A stretch of 64,000 nucleotides of DNA from Branchiostoma floridae (GCF_000003815.2 NC_049980.1:22085249-22149248); one strand, 5' to 3'; counted from the stretch's first letter, positions 10,380 through 22,601 are shown. Numbers and translations: made by a program. The notes: generated by a model from the letters alone, not told the origin.

Positions 10380-13300
10380 CTAAACAATGGCTAGATTGAA
10401 TATTCCCATGTCTACATATGGATAGGCTTCAAACTCTGCCAGTTTGGTTTGGTCCTTGCTGTAGTGCAGGGCTTTGAAGCAAAGATCACAGAAAAAGCAG
10501 GGGCTCTCCTCTGCCAACTGGTCATCATAGGTCACCCATCTGAGGAACAAGAACATAGGTGTGAGACCAAGACCAGGTACATTCCAAAAAAAAAAAAAAT
10601 TATAAATCTTAAAACTGGATATACAAACAGACCACCACAAGGTACGTACTTGGCTGTGAAGGTGGCGCAGACTCGGCACATCTGTCTCCTGAAGCGGTAC
10701 CTGTTCACCATCAGGGGGTACAGGCCCTCATCTCGACAGTCATCTGCATGGAACATCCTGGAGCAAGAAAAAAACAACTTTGTACCTTTGACAGGGACAT
10801 GACTGTTTCCAAGCTTGTAGGTGAAGGTAAAGGTCTCAACCTTGCTGCCCTATGTGCCACAAGGCACTACAGCACAGGGGTCTGAACAAATGAACGTACA
10901 TTTTAGGCACACATTCTGCAAAACATCTCTCCAGGTACTGTAGTGGAAACCAGACTTATCAGTCCCTCCTCACCTGAGGTCCTTAAATATGATGAGATGT
11001 TCACAGTCCCCCTGGTGGCAGTACAGGTACGGGTACCCCAGTCTGATGTGGAGGTCGTTGAACTTCACATCCTCCATATGCTGGGTTGTGTACGACCCCT
11101 TCCCTTCATGTTTGTTCTGTTCCCATTCACGAACATTTCTGGAGAGAAAGGCAAGAAGCCGTTGTTTGGTATCAAGGTGCCTAAGTACATTCACCCATGC
11201 AGAGCCTTGCCAGCAGCCTACACCTTGGGGAGGCTTTGCTAAATCAGGCTGAGGTTTTGTTGTGACATTTTGTGTTTGTCGTCTTTATGTCTAACCAGCT
11301 ATAAGTCAATCAGTTAAACATCTAAATGTTTTCTTTAGGTATAAAGCTGATTCTCTGATTGGCTGCATAGGTGCAGCAGGTTGCTATGGAATAAACATCA
11401 ATCCATATTTTCGTGAGAATCCATCCAAACATACCTACTAAGGTCCCTGTTGTCTTCATATCTGAAGTCATTGTAGAACACATTCTCTATGAAGAAGTAG
11501 GCTGACTTGTAGATATCCTGTGAGCAGAGATGAAGTTAATAATGAAGTGATCAGTACAAATCATGACGTGCTGATTTAATACCCATTGCCATTGAGTAGA
11601 ACTAGAAGAGCCTATTATGCATCATGGGGTGGCAGATACAGGGCTCGAAATTCATTTTGGGGATTAGGTGCACTGGTGCACCCAGCTTAAAAAATTCGGT
11701 GCACCAAAAACTTTTTGGGTGCACCACTTAAATTGAAGTAAAAACCTAATAATAAAACTTAGTTACAAGCTATCAAATTCTTAAACAAGTATCATGACAG
11801 ACATTTTTATTGTCTTTCTAACACTTAGATGTCAAGAATATGATGTATACTAGACTTTAAGTATACTTTGATATTTTTACATACATAAACATAAGAAAAT
11901 ATTTGGGTGCACCCACAGAAAATAATTGGGTGCACAGCTCCAATTTTGGGTGCACATGCACCCAGTATTTTGAGCCCTGCAGATAGCTTTCGGGGTAGCA
12001 AAGAAGCTTGTTCTGGAACTGCAGGGGGGATTTTTTGTCTAAAACTTGGAAAGATGAGAACAGAGGATTTTCATGATTGAGCTTGTAGCTTGAGTAGAGT
12101 TTCACATGATTACTAGTAGATAGAGTTTATACAAATAGGAATCCAACCTTAGCCCTGATGTCTGGAACATTGCAGGGGCGCTCACTGAATTCCCCAGCAA
12201 TGGTGTGGTCTGCTATACATGTGATGGCATCTCGCAGATCGGTGAGTTTCTGCAAAAGTTGATCACAGGAAAATCATTCAGAAAAACTCTTTCCATGACC
12301 TACCATTCAAAAAATAGAGGAAATTGAAAAATTCTGTATGCCTACAGCACCTAAATTTCTTGCACATTGGGAATCAGGATATATATTGTTTTGATTCTTT
12401 TCCATCTCACATGCTTGATCTAATTTTTTCTATAAAAAGCAGAGAACCAAGAAATTGAATTAAGAGAGTCAGAAGGATAAAGGATCCTGTACCTGATATC
12501 CTAGAACTCTGTATTCCTGAGCAAGCCTCATTCTTTTCTGAAACACAATGTTCGATTCATCAGGTAAAACAAGCAGGTTTACAGAAAGATTGGAAAATGA
12601 AGTTTATGTAAGTACAGCAATAAAGAGCAATTACAATTAGAATATCAACCCTTGAAAGAATGGCAATTAGCAGTAAAAGCAACTGCATGTCCATGAAATA
12701 TTTGCATTTTTACGTTTATATTCTGCATTTCTAAATTTTAACTGAGGTAGGCAGACTATGGGATCTACATATTAGAAATACAGAGTCACTGAAGAGAAAT
12801 GGGTGTCAGGTTCAGCTAACCCCTTTGCTCTTCCTCCTGTTCCTCTTGCTGGGATGGAACACAGCGACCTGCAGGACGGCACACTGGGGTTTCACCTCCC
12901 TCTCAGGGGGCGGCTTCACGTCCTGATACACATGTTCCTATGGGACAACAGGGAGAAACACGCCTGTGGGGACTGTACAATATCTATTGGGGCCAGTATT
13001 GGGTCCAGTCAGGGGATAGCTATAGGAAATTTTTGGCCTAAGGAAGAAATCCAAGATAAATCATTCTTTTTAATCATTAAAGGAGGGGCCATGGAAAAGT
13101 TACCTAACTAGCAAGGACATTATATGATTCATATAACATCCTTGCTAACTAGTTAACTAACTAACCTGGTTCCAGGACAACACAGTGAACTTGCAGTTTT
13201 TGTTGATGTTGGGTTTGGAGTCCAGGTATCTCTTTCTTAACCTGTAGAAAAAAAGACACAAACTGATTGTACCTAACGTAGAACCATAAAAACTGTAACT

Positions 13301-14822
13301 TAATAAGGGGATTTAATTGTGCGACAGAAGGTCATTTGTGCTGGACAGATCAAAAACTTTGAGAATAAAACTACCACAAACTTTCAAGATTTCAGGAGTA
13401 TACAATTTAAGTTTGGAAGAAACTTGTTTTCTGTAACGTCTTCTTCTCGATACAAAAATATTCTTAGTGATAATATTTGTTGTCCCAGATGAATTAATGA
13501 ATGGATACTTCCTTTTAATTCATTAAGGATGTTCTAAAGTTCAATAAAACTCAAGCCTTGGGAAACAAATGGAGCATTGAAACCACAGGAAACTGTCATC
13601 TGGTACAATATATCAAAATTCATATTTTCTTGCCTCACCCCAAAGTGACCAACTCTGTCCCTGTCGGCACCTCTGCTGCATCTTTGTGGATGTCCTCTGA
13701 GGGGCACTGTAGGAAAGTACTACTAGTGTGAAAAGATAGCCCAGTATCTTCAAAGCTATTACAGCTGATGAGTATTTAAGTTCTCAGTCTCAGCGTAGGA
13801 TGACAAAGCGACTCAGCAGCTATGATGCTATTAATACTAGTAGCTTTGGATACCAGGCTAAGGAAAAGACACCATCATGTATGCACTGTGGCATATGCAC
13901 GGATATAAATTATGGAATGAAAGACGTCATTCAACACTAACACAAGCAATAAAGAAATGAATGAAAAGGGGACAAGTAAATTATGTGTGATGAATCATAT
14001 TATTTTACTGAATGAAACTTTATGAAAGACTTATAAAACAACAAGTCAGTGAATTAAAAAACCTTACCTTCAGTGTCTGCATGCTGAAAGATAAGATAAT
14101 ATCACAATCAATTTGAGAGGGTACAAAAAATTGAAAATGTAAAATTGTTCAAAACTGACAACAGCCACAAGGCCCACAAGGCAAATTATTTGTTGTTGCT
14201 GATCAACGATCTGATGTTAATGTTGATTGCTAATTTGCTAGTAATTTATTCGATTGTTCACAAGATATAGATATGAATATTCAACGTTAAGAGAGCGGTC
14301 TAAACTGGAACTGGAGTTCCTACCTGTGCCTGAAGAACTCTACTCTGTAAGTGTTATTTCATGAGAGAGTAAGAAATCACAACATCAAGTTTTGACATAA
14401 CGTTAACACCAAGATGTGAATGATAACTTAAAACTATTAGAAAGATATGCTGGCTTGAAAATACGTCCCAGGAAAAATTCAACACTTGCTCAACATTTGT
14501 ACATGTACTAGCACATCCCCTAACAACTCTCTCACTATCTGGCTTTATGTGTGTTTATACGTTGATTATCAAACTAAAAATGCCGACTTTTAGGGTCAGT
14601 GCCCCCCTCCCCCTTCAACACATACCTGCAAACCGACTTCAGCTCGTCTACAGTTTCTATGGGCACATTCATGGCCTCTGCATAAGCGACGGACCTCAGA
14701 GTTTCTCTTTTGCTGTACAAGTCACTGACATCTAAAGTCTTAATGGCTTCGTCAACGAAACCTTGCACGTGGATCTGTGGAGAAAACGTTTCGGTCGATG
14801 CTGGCTCCATGATGTTGTTCAT
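10380..14822 (-). CDS. SNAPC3: snRNA-activating protein complex subunit 3 (SNAPC3)
   Basis: Twelve exons, from the 5' end: 14822-14626, 14344-14324, 14083-14068, 13706-13639, 13241-13166, 12937-12821, 12537-12493, 12249-12148, 11517-11435, 11138-10974, 10757-10650, 10539-10380. They sum to 1158 nt and give 385 residues without a phase break; human SNAPC3 is about 411. SNAPC3 is the DNA-contacting subunit of the SNAPc complex, which binds the proximal sequence element of snRNA promoters. The conserved C-terminal half is clear: [18 protein letters not shown], then GDCEH, a CRVC pair, [13 protein letters not shown], and the end [11 protein letters not shown]. These Cys/His residues form the unusual zinc-binding region. 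Exons 2 (21 nt) and 3 (16 nt) are microexons supported by phase and by the family residues they encode. A small mobile element sits in the intron between 11517 and 12148. Confidence 0.93.
11639..11979. mobile_element. Non-autonomous TIR element rich in GGTGCACC palindromes (copy A)
   Basis: 341 bp in a SNAPC3 intron. It starts CAGGGCTCGAAAT and ends ATTTTGAGCCCTG, inverted termini of 13 bp with one mismatch. CAGATA directly repeated at 11633-11638 and 11980-11985 is the likely target-site duplication. Both subterminal regions carry repeated GGTGCACC palindromes. It has no ORF. A second copy in opposite orientation lies at 45417-45784. Confidence 0.8.
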
Positions 14823-15336
14823 TTAATAACGCCTCCTTGCGGGTGTACTGCAGCTGATTGGCCATAATATTACAGGTCAGCGAAAGGCAAAACCTTATTT
14901 TATTAGGACGAGATATGAGGTGAGCCAATATCTTGGGATTCTGACACCTTGCTGTCGCCCATATATTATCTGACAGTCACATGTCTTTAAGGTTGTTGTC
15001 TTCTTCCCGCTCTAGGCTGCAGTACCAGCATGGACTACTAGTCGGCGCTTCAGTACCGTGTTGGGACAAATAGTGAAGTCACTCATTGTATGTTACTAAA
15101 TTCAATAGTACATGTACATGTAATACTCACTCCTATGAATTAACGTTATGTCACCTACTTGCTATTTTTCCCCTACACAAATTTCACTTAAAGGCAAACC
15201 TGTACATATTTCTAGTTTATACTGGTGTATCCAATGAAAATCTTCAAGTAACTACTTTGCATAATTGATGGTTAATTTCTATCATAACAAAACATAGGTT
15301 GAAGAATAGTCCGAGAAAAAAACGGTTTGCAAAATG

Positions 15337-15342
15337 TTTATT
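15337..15342 (-). terminator. VCPKMT poly(A) signal
   Basis: AATAAA on the minus strand, about 300 bp after the VCPKMT stop codon. Confidence 0.55.
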
Positions 15343-15637
15343 TCTAAATAAACAAAACATTTGAGACATGAAATATTTCTCTATCAAGATCTAACATTAC
15401 AGGTGCATGATATCATATGGCACAGATGTCACCACAGAACCCAACATGTGAATCAAGTGGCTTTGTTCAGAGCGTTGGAAGCACTTCAAACGTTTTAACA
15501 TCATCACTTATCAAATTGTATCAATTTAAGCTACTAGAATGAGTATCACACAACTGCTAATGCCATTGCCTGGCAGTCTCCTGAGCAGCACAGTTCATCA
15601 TGCTTTTAATATGGTAGTACATTGTATGTTTTAGTCT

Positions 15638-16345
15638 TTAGCCCATTAAATCCTTGTTCTGACTTTTCCTTTTCATTCGCAGCACATGTATATCTTCACT
15701 TCTATACACAGGATGAAGACTGTCTTGTGGTACTTCCTCAACTGTAAAGTCTTTCCTGACTGCTTCAATGAACCTCCGTTGTAGCTCTGGTTTGTTCCCC
15801 GTTGTTCGTTCTTCGTAAGACCACAGCACCACTGTGTTGCTTCCCGCTAAGGCTGAAACGGTGTCTAGAAGAGGCTCCAGAGACTCTTCATAGTAAATGC
15901 AGTCTGAGAATATGATGTAGTCTGGATGTGGTAGGAATGAGATGATGTCCTCTCCCCACTTCAATGTACAAGCCTTGACTAAACCTTGGATTCTATCAGC
16001 ATTTTCCTTGATGTTGAGATCCATGAGGGGGACAAACTCTTGTAGGTCAGTAATACATACATCTGCACCTAATATTCCAGCCATGATGCCCACAATTCCA
16101 GTTCCTGCCCCCAGTTCCACCACAGTCTTGTTCTGAAGTGGGACACTGCAAAAATTTGAAGTCCCTGGTCTTTGTTGGCTATTGGCTGAACTTCTGGCAG
16201 TAATCTCGAGGAACTTTGCCAGGACGATTGCTGCATCCCAAACTACACACCCCACGTCTCCTGTTTCACATTGGTACACTTTGAGGACACTTTCATCCTC
16301 TAATTCAATCTCTCTACAGAACAGTTTGTCTAGTGAGGCTGCCAT
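15638..16345 (-). CDS. VCPKMT: VCP/p97 lysine methyltransferase (METTL21D)
   Basis: 235 residues in one exon; human VCPKMT is about 229. It methylates Lys315 of the AAA ATPase VCP using S-adenosylmethionine. Visible family features: GCVVWDAAIVLAKFLE near the N-terminus, the SAM-binding motif I VVELGAGTGIVGIMAG, the acidic loop ITDLQE, and the DxxY motif in DCIYYEESLEPLL, diagnostic of the METTL21 family. The C-terminal YRSEDIHVL block also fits. I chose the ATG at 16345 (CAAAATGGCAGCC, A at -3) because it matches the family length. The frame stays open upstream to an ATG near 16417 that would add a hydrophobic extension unlike the family. It is head to head with EIF3J. Confidence 0.92.
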   Translation of the reverse strand: MAASLDKLFCREIELEDESVLKVYQCETGDVGCVVWDAAIVLAKFLEITARSSANSQQRPGTSNFCSVPLQNKTVVELGAGTGIVGIMAGILGADVCITDLQEFVPLMDLNIKENADRIQGLVKACTLKWGEDIISFLPHPDYIIFSDCIYYEESLEPLLDTVSALAGSNTVVLWSYEERTTGNKPELQRRFIEAVRKDFTVEEVPQDSLHPVYRSEDIHVLRMKRKSQNKDLMG

Positions 16346-16602
16346 TTTGGGACAATGGAATAGGGAAAGAAAAAAGGGGTGTGCCTTGACAAAAATAGTT
16401 GTTGCTACGCCGAGCATTGTCTCCAATCGTCAAATATGGGTAAAGATTTAGAATAGATGAAAAAAAGTATTTTTACGTAACGAGTTTGTCCAACAAAGCC
16501 TGATAAAAGACAAATATAAAACATTTCTTCCCATTTCCGCGTTGGAATGATCTAAAAATCTCCCACCATGCTTCAGTCATCGTGCCGCATTCAGATTTCA
16601 TC
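16346..16602. promoter_or_regulatory. Bidirectional promoter VCPKMT / EIF3J
   Basis: Only 257 bp separate the start codons of the divergent VCPKMT (-) and EIF3J (+) genes. No TATA box is evident. Both start codons sit in ATGGCnG contexts resembling YY1 elements of TATA-less housekeeping promoters. Confidence 0.6.
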
Positions 16603-19600
16603 ATGGCGGACTGGGGTAAGTCGGAGTTCCGGTTTCTGAAATATTCGCCCTATTTCTGTGAAATCTCACTAGATCTTCTCCTCGTAACTTGATGAGAACG
16701 TTAACAGAGAACTGTTTGATCTTCAGACGCAGACGACTTTGAGCCTGCAGCCCCCGGCATCAGCGCGGGGACGGACAAATGGGAGGGTGAAGACGAGGAT
16801 GACGATGTGAAGGTATGGCGCCAAGTCCGCACATGTGGGTCCACTGTGCTGTACTGTACTCACATTTTCACATGTAACGGTAACTTGTCGTGTACGATCC
16901 TAGCAACTTTTTTTTCTAAAAGACTGAGGGATGAAAAAACTCGGTTCTGTATGTTAAGGCTTGCTCTGGCGAGTGTTGTGAATTTTGATGTAGCAGGGCA
17001 AAGCAGGCCAAAGAAACCAGCCAACATATGGAGAATTTTTTATGCCATTTACTTCACGCCGGTATTAAAGGTGGATTGATATGTGATGACATGTATGATG
17101 TTATGAGTCATCGTCCCGGGAAGTTGACCAGAAAATGACAACGTTTTAGTATTCTTAGCTGTAAATATTTCACAATCTCAAAATTATATGTAGAGTAGAA
17201 CTAACTAAAAGGTAATTTTGTGGCCAAAGATTCCTGTCAATAGAATTAGAAAATTTATTTTTCACAATTGACAGGATGTTCCTGTCATTAAGAAAAATTG
17301 TGATTTTCTTATCTCTGCTGACTGCATTGTCATTGAATTGATTCTGTTAACCAATGTCTGCTTTCTGTCAATAGATTTGCTCATCTTTTATATCATTTAT
17401 ACTACAGGTATGGCAATTAAGTGCTATAACACGTTAAAACCAAAATTTGATATGGAATTTACTTTTATTTCTACTGTGATGGTGACAGGACAACTGGGAT
17501 GATGAAGACAATAATGATGAAAAGAAAGATCAAGCTGAAAAAGGTGTGTTTAACTTTAAATAATGTCAGCCCAAAAGGGTACATAGAACCTTGTTGGTTT
17601 AGTACACAATCTTGCTGTAATTAAAAATTGGATAAGAAATTAAAGTGGTCATGTAACAAGTGTGATTAAAGTGAAACCATGTACATTGTCATACATATTG
17701 TCAGAAATTTAGATACAGTATGAGTGATGTTTAAGGTAAATGAAGTTGCATAAAAACATTTCTTATTTCAGTCACAGCTGTCCAAAAGAAGAAGAAAAGA
17801 ACCATGGCAGAAATTATAAGAGAGAAAGAAGAAAAGAAGAAGAGAGAAATTGAAGAGAGAAAAGCCAGAGAAGAAGCTGTAAGTATGTCTCCAGTAACAT
17901 CAAACCAGCATGACTTATTTTATTTAATTTTCCATGAAGTAAAAGGAGTTGTTTCCTTGCAATCCCAAAAAGGTATAATCTTCTACCTGAACACCTCTCA
18001 ATATCAAAGAATATTTAATTTAGTTTTAGGAAAATTTATCATCTTCTAAAAGTCAGAAAAAAATGTGCATCTTTTCAAGGTTACATCATGTGATGTGCCA
18101 GATTACAAGAACAAAGACATCAAGTGAAAAAAACATGATTTTAGCTATGTTTCTACATTGACATGGTAAAATGAACCAATGCTATAGATAATTGAAGAGA
18201 GCTTGATGTACAGCTTGTCCATAAACTTGTTTTACCGATCTTGAATTTACCACCACGACAGGCCCAGAAGGAAATGACACCAGAAGAGCGAGCAGCAGAC
18301 AAGTTGAGACGACAGAAACTTGCAGAAGAAGGAGATTTAGAGCTAGCAAAGGACATGTTTGGTATGTAACAACAGTAGATTGTGTTGTCAATGTCCTTTT
18401 TTACTTCATGTCATTCCAACGTCAGCAAGTGGACTGCCTTCAATTATTGAAAAGAGTTTAAATTACTGTTCGTAAATGTAGATGCAATATCATCTTGTAT
18501 TATAGATAAGCTTTTGTATGTATGTATGTAGGTAGGTAGGTAGGTAGGTAGTTTTTTTTATAATCTAGTTTGGATAGGCACCATGTACGCTTACCTACGC
18601 TTGTGTACAAGGCACCAATGAAGCTATTATAGTTCAGACGGATCATTTTGTATCATAAGTAAATACTAGCACGGTTTGGGGTTGATTTTCTTGTTGCAGC
18701 CGTAGATGTAATACACTGTAATTATTTTGATACTTGTTATTTATTTGAAGTGTGATTTAGAAAGTTTTTTTTTCTTCATATTTGTACATTCAAAATTGTA
18801 TAGGACAATGAATTTTGGATGAACTCCATTGATTTATGAGAAAGTTGCCAGAAATACCGGGAATAAAAACATGGTTAAAATCTGCTTATGTCATTATTTC
18901 AGAGGGAATCTTTAGGAGAGTTAGCTTAATACCAGTACACAAGCATACTATACTTTGCATAAAACTCTCAAGGACAAATCAAACTTATTCAGGCCAAAGA
19001 GTTTCAACTTATGGATTAATGTATAATGTATTATTTTGAATCATGTTGTGCATCCTTCTGGCCACTTCTAGAATTTCCTTCTGACTGGTCCAGATAATTT
19101 TCAAAAAAAAAAATTATCTGTAATAACTTTATTCTTATTTTCAAAAATTTCAATCTGGTTTTATAACAATCAGGTTGGTACAAGGGGATTCTTAACTGCT
19201 TCAGTTCATCTAATTATCATAGTTCTAATGCCAATATTCAAGCAGTGTGAGGTATAAGCAGAAATGATGTTTGGCTCTGTGCAAAGATGCAAGATTTTAC
19301 ACTAGTTGCATTATGTGCCTTCATCATTAATAAGAGGAACCCCTCATGGAAGGAATAGTAAGTGTCCACTATCTTTGACAATGTCTTACGTCAAACTACC
19401 CCAAAGTATTCAGAAGCCTTTCCTTCTTTATTACTTTTACCACGCCTTTTTTTATCGGCCATGATCTTCCTCTTCGACAGACTCTTATCATTAACATCAC
19501 ATCAGGCTGTTTGCCTGTGCCAAATCTATTCACCAACACTCTGCTAGAATGTTCTATTCCTCCCTCTATAGGAAATGTTTTGTAGTGAAGAAGAAAGAAC

Positions 19601-21117
19601 AATGAGAGTCTCACAAGCATTACTTGTGTTCACACTGGCAGGAGTGGACAGTGAAACAGGCGGGAAGATTGACAGAATGCAGCCCCAAACGAGAGAAGAC
19701 TTTGAGGAGTTCCAGAAGGCGCTGGTGGAGAAAGTGAGCCAGTACCAGGGTTCCATTCACTTCGTCACCTTTCTGGAGGAATTATTTAGGGACTGCTGTT
19801 TAGGATGTGAGTTTTTACACTTCACTACAGCTGTGTCTTTTTTCTTTGCACTTCATACAGTCCTGTGATTGCACAAATGCATCAGTATTAGCCAACTTGC
19901 ACCAGATATGATTGTATTCACACACTCCTTCATCGTAATTTTAAGTGGTATGGAGATAGTCCATGCCCATGTATAGTGGGTACTGCCAATCAATCAGATC
20001 TATTGAACATTACCCCCTTCTCATTTGAATAGCGAATGTTAAGTTATAATAACTACATGTCCATACTGTTTCAGTGGAGGCTGAGGATGTCAGGAGGTTA
20101 GGAACTACCCTTACTGTTCTCTCCAACGAGAAGGCAAAAGCTGCAAAGGTAAGGTAACCTTTACTGCCAGGTTCATGCCAAGGAATATGCATTTGTCTGG
20201 GTAGTACAATGCTGAACTTTCTTCCAACACTAAGGTGTACAGCGATCAAATTTTCAACGGCCACTGTCGCCCTCTTCAGAATCAATAATGACCAATCACT
20301 TCAGAACATGTAATCGTCATGCAATTTACCTTTGAATGCCCTTGCTAGCTTATTATACTAGTATTGTTTTATCACAGAATACCACATTTCTTATTTCCAA
20401 GTAATGCATTCCTGTCTGTTTAAGGCCCTCTTATTTTGCTACTGTTCAAATAGTAAAAATGATAAAAAAGGGAATAAGATACCATCACATTCAATAGATA
20501 CAATAAAAAATTTAGAGACAGTTTGGGATTTCAGCCAGTAACAGAACACCATGTTTGCTTAACCTTTAGCACACTGTAGCAAACTCCATTTTTATGGGGT
20601 TAGGCAGCAGTTTAAATGTCTTGGCCAGATAGCATTTTCTCAAGTACCTGGATACAGGTTTGGAAACAGATAGCATCTGCCATCTTTGGTCAGTGTGACA
20701 CTGAGCAGATCTGAGATGGTATTGTACATTCTTTCATAAGCAGCCTCTATAACTCCCTGTTCAAACAAGCAGGGTTTGCAGTCTGTGATATATGTGGAGT
20801 TGAGATTGAAAGAGTGTCCCATGTTGTGTTGTAGGTGGAGGGTAATGGCTGAGTAGCAGCTAGTACTAGGTCTACAATGTTGTTTGTACTCGTACCTTTG
20901 TTTTAGTGGCTGATTTGCCTCTCCCATGTGTTATTGCAGTTGGGTTTTCACCTGGATGTCAAACCTTAATGATGTTAAAAATGTCTATTTTCTATCTTTA
21001 TAGGCAGCAAAAGGAGGGAAGAAGGGAAAGAAGCAAGCATCAAGCCTGAAGGCTGTCAAGAAGGTGGATCTGGAAGACTACAGCACTTACGGGGATGAAT
21101 ATGATGACTTTATGTAG
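16603..21117 (+). CDS. EIF3J: Eukaryotic translation initiation factor 3 subunit J
   Basis: Eight exons: 16603-16615, 16727-16812, 17489-17543, 17772-17878, 18262-18361, 19642-19806, 20075-20148, 21004-21117. They total 714 nt and encode 237 residues; human EIF3J is 258. Every junction keeps phase. EIF3J binds the 40S decoding centre, modulates start-site selection and takes part in ribosome recycling. The protein starts MADWDADDFEP. It has the acidic DKWEGEDEDDDVKDNWDDEDNNDEKK segment that contacts the ribosome, then a Lys/Glu-rich coiled coil, the conserved AADKLRRQKLAEEGDLELAKDMFG block, a helical dimer domain and a lysine-rich tail. It ends DEYDDFM, close to the family C-terminus. The first exon codes for only 13 nt. 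In human it is the direct neighbour of SPG11. Confidence 0.95.
17216..17375. repeat. Decayed copies of a TTGACAGGAnnnTCCTGTCAA palindromic repeat (EIF3J intron 2)
   Basis: Around 17267-17288 the sequence has 10-bp complementary arms, ATTGACAGGA and TCCTGTCAtT, around TGT. TTCCTGTCAATAGAATT at 17231 and a related CTGTCAATAG at about 17368 look like partial copies. The same unit is clustered in SPG11 intron 1. Confidence 0.55.
18516..18551. repeat. Tetranucleotide microsatellite (GTAT)n(GTAG)n
   Basis: A perfect run of GTAT units passing into TAGG units inside EIF3J intron 5. Confidence 0.85.
20163..20950 (-). mobile_element. Decayed retroelement fragment with GIY-YIG-like C-terminal remnant (EIF3J intron 7)
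   Basis: On the minus strand 20927-20640 stays open for 95 codons. It reads like the C-terminal nuclease and 'arm' region of GIY-YIG retroelements (GEANQPLKQRYEYKQHCR, then LHLQHNMGHSFN, an FEQGVIEAAYER block and a YNTISDLL ending). Downstream, about 20285-20205 on the same strand, is a CTGAAGAGGGCGACAG...GTTGAAAA-type stretch common at 3' ends of such elements. It is non-functional and lies antisense to EIF3J. The assignment is from memory of element proteins and is tentative. Confidence 0.5.
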
Positions 21118-21416
21118 CCCCACGCCCACCTATAGTTAGGGAATGAGAGTTAGGGATAGTAATGGAGTAATGAAGGACTAATGCAAATGAATATTTTCTG
21201 ATACGGAACATGAGGGCTGCTCCCTGCTGTAATAGAGACACTTTTCATCTCAAGATTTTTAGTCTTCCAATCTGTAAACTTTTTACTCAGGCCTTCTTTA
21301 CAAGGCTACGTTATGAATTGTGTGTACTTTTTGTCACCGTGGGCGTGGAATATTAGAAAATTGGCTTTACAATTGTACCATATTCATGTTGTGATCTTTG
21401 CTCTTTGTTATACTGT

Positions 21417-21422
21417 AATAAA
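21417..21422 (+). terminator. EIF3J poly(A) signal
   Basis: AATAAA 300 bp past the EIF3J stop, followed by an A run. Confidence 0.7.
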
Positions 21423-22595
21423 AAAATTGTCCTATGATCTGTGCTTCAGGTAACATGATCCAAAGAGGTTAATTTTTAAACATACAAAAGTAGTACATAC
21501 ATAGTAGATATCGGAGGCAAACTTTCCATGGTTGGTGGTGCCGTCAGCTCATTTCCAGCAAAAGATCTTCATGTATTGAAAGATTTTTGCTTGCTGAAAA
21601 TTGCTGTTAAACCCTTGCAGTTTTTCATGGAATTTTGTGTGGACACCACCTTCTTTACCATTACTGCAACCTTTATGTATCCCAATTCATCCTAGCATAT
21701 TGTCTTTGCAGGGTGCAGTCTTCAGGGTAGGATAGTGTGGTGAAAATTTGATAACGTGTGAGGTATCGGGCCTTTCTTGTGCTTGATCGCTCTGACAAAA
21801 AATTCCTCCGCTCTGAGGTGTAAAGTGATGCTCAACGTTCACTATGCAGTCCAAACTTGATTCTAAGAGGTGTTACAACCTAACTTAGACTTTGCAATCA
21901 AACCTACTAGAGCTGTAGTCAACTCTTGATATTTCATTTGTGACATATATGTAGATATAGACTTGTCAAGTGTGGAGGAAAGAAATGTAGAGGACATTGT
22001 TCAAGAGTCTGTTTATAGTTTTAACCTATTCCCTGCTGTCTAACCAGAAAATCAGTACAAACCTGGCATCAGAATTACATAATGATAGGGCTGCTTTCTA
22101 GTCAAAGGCCATGGACAGCTGAATAAAAGGTTTCCATGAAAATGCCACATCTGGATCATTATCTTAACAATCTTTGAGAAATCCTAAAAGTAGACATAAT
22201 TTGGGACAAGTAGACATAATTCGGGAGAATGCTAGAGTTGCTTGTGTTGTTCACTCTGCACTATCGACACTTTATGGGATGTTGATTTTTTGTAAAAATT
22301 CACTGATGGGACGGAATGCTTTCTATGGCTGTCCACCTGAGTGTCCTACATACCTATGTGCCATGCAGTCAACTTATGTTCTGTCAACAATCCTGTTTGT
22401 GTTGGAGTATATCTTTCACCAGGGCTATCTGGGGTGCCATTAGTCAAATGTGTCAGATCTACATCATGCTAAACCATGGGGTATTAAAAGTTGCCATTAA
22501 ACAATGAACTGCCTTATGTCGTCGTTGTTACCATACATGTCAGCAGCAATGGAACAACATCAATAACACCTGAAACAGATTTTAGACTAAATTGT
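21423..22595. other. Intergenic region between EIF3J and CIAO2A 3' ends
   Basis: No gene is supported. A 20-bp unit (AGTAGACATAATTTGGGACA-like) is tandemly repeated twice at about 22188-22227. The + strand frame at 22174-22443 has no family features and no ATG-driven exon support. Confidence 0.4.
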
Positions 22596-22601
22596 TTTAT
22601 T
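22596..22601 (-). terminator. CIAO2A poly(A) signal
   Basis: TTTATT on + is AATAAA on the minus strand. It would give a 3'UTR of about 850 bp that contains a foldback element. Confidence 0.5.

Noticed and set aside
16346-16426. N-terminal extension of VCPKMT to 16426
   Set aside because: The codon at 16426 is TTG, not ATG. The next in-frame ATG (about 16417) would add a hydrophobic segment absent from the family; the ATG at 16345 gives the normal length.
22174-22507. Overlapping + strand frames between EIF3J and CIAO2A
   Set aside because: Cys/Tyr/Leu-rich translations of AT-rich DNA without motif, splice context or conservation cue.
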